Of a DNA stretch of 7,420 nucleotides, positions 7,244 through 7,420 are shown in pieces. The DNA lies in the NCBI GenBank assembly GCA_020051815.1, contig JAGVQF010000156.1:1-7420 (forward strand), read 5' to 3'. Made by a program: the position numbers and the translations under genes. A model generated the notes under the pieces. That model was not told where the DNA came from, did no database searches, and saw only the letters and a program-made list of their open reading frames with translations. Every line of letters starts with the position of its first letter. The first letter of the stretch is position 1. The DNA comes from Candidatus Saganbacteria bacterium. Lineage in GTDB: Bacteria; Margulisbacteria; WOR-1; O2-12-FULL-45-9; XYB2-FULL-48-7.

Positions 7244-7420
7244 GAAGGTTGTTGAGGGGGAAAATTTAACCCGCGAAGAAGCCGGCCGGGCCATGGATGT
7301 TATCATGCAGGGCAATGCCACCCCGTCCCAGATCGCCGCGCTGATTACGGCTTTGAGGATCAAGGGAGAGACTGCCGACGAGATCACCGGGCTGGCCGAA
7401 AAGATGCGCGAGCACGCGGT
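7224..7420 (+). CDS. trpD: Anthranilate phosphoribosyltransferase (5' part, cut by right edge)
   Basis: The first 65 codons are present: [20 protein letters not shown], then [43 protein letters not shown]. The helical N-terminal domain with '[34 protein letters not shown]' is characteristic of TrpD, which joins anthranilate to PRPP in the second step of tryptophan synthesis. Nucleoside phosphorylases share this fold, but the [15 protein letters not shown] wording is that of TrpD. The glycine-rich PRPP-binding loop lies beyond the window. The ATG is six bases after a TATAAT and has no SD, so a leaderless message is expected. It is divergent from the glyQS operon and is not preceded by other trp genes on this side, so it either leads a trp operon or stands alone. 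Confidence 0.88.
   Translation, partial: MLKTAIKKVVEGENLTREEAGRAMDVIMQGNATPSQIAALITALRIKGETADEITGLAEKMREHA

Overview
The window comes from a bacterial chromosome with tightly packed, mostly overlapping genes and GC-rich coding sequence (roughly 55-68% GC in the lines I counted). All complete genes lie on the minus strand in what looks like one long operon. One gene, the start of trpD, is read divergently at the right edge. Two-subunit glycyl-tRNA synthetase (glyQ + glyS) and exported or membrane proteins with N-terminal signal or membrane segments indicate a bacterium. In-frame palindromic repeats and the PTPS-related membrane protein next to a GT2 gene are typical of environmental or candidate-phylum genomes. 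A Margulisbacteria/Saganbacteria (WOR-1)-like source is a guess that the sequence alone does not prove.

Layout from right to left, in the direction of minus-strand transcription. A 55-bp intergenic gap at 7169-7223 carries two face-to-face promoters that share a self-complementary -10 block, and each -10 ends six bases before a start codon. On the plus strand this start is trpD (anthranilate phosphoribosyltransferase, 5' 65 codons only). On the minus strand it is a GTG that opens a 14-codon ORF whose first nine codons nearly copy the beginning of glyQ. That mini-ORF runs into an AT-rich toxin-antitoxin pair (AbrB/MazE-type antitoxin, RelE/ParE-type toxin). The toxin stop overlaps the start of the real glyQ. 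The two copies of the glyQ 5' end (26 of 27 bases identical, 576 bp apart) bracket the TA pair, so the cassette appears to have been inserted into the start of glyQ, leaving a stub behind and an intact glyQ in front.

Then come glyQ and glyS (20-bp overlap), an exported Ig-fold (CARDB/COG1361-like) protein, a large polytopic PTPS-related membrane protein with a C-terminal TPR tail, and the first 98 codons of a family 2 glycosyltransferase that runs off the left edge. glyQS charges tRNA-Gly. The last three genes look like an envelope or surface-glycan module, with the GT2 plausibly making a lipid-linked sugar for the membrane protein; that pairing is inference.

Two copies of a 52-nt palindromic repeat sit in or at genes. 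One is inside glyS, translated in frame as a 17-residue insert. The other is at the start of the PTPS-related gene, where it seems to supply both the ribosome-binding site and the start codon. A third, unrelated short palindrome flanked by direct repeats is translated inside the GT2. The main points of interest are the TA insertion at glyQ, the mirror-image leaderless promoter pair, and these protein-coding repeat insertions.
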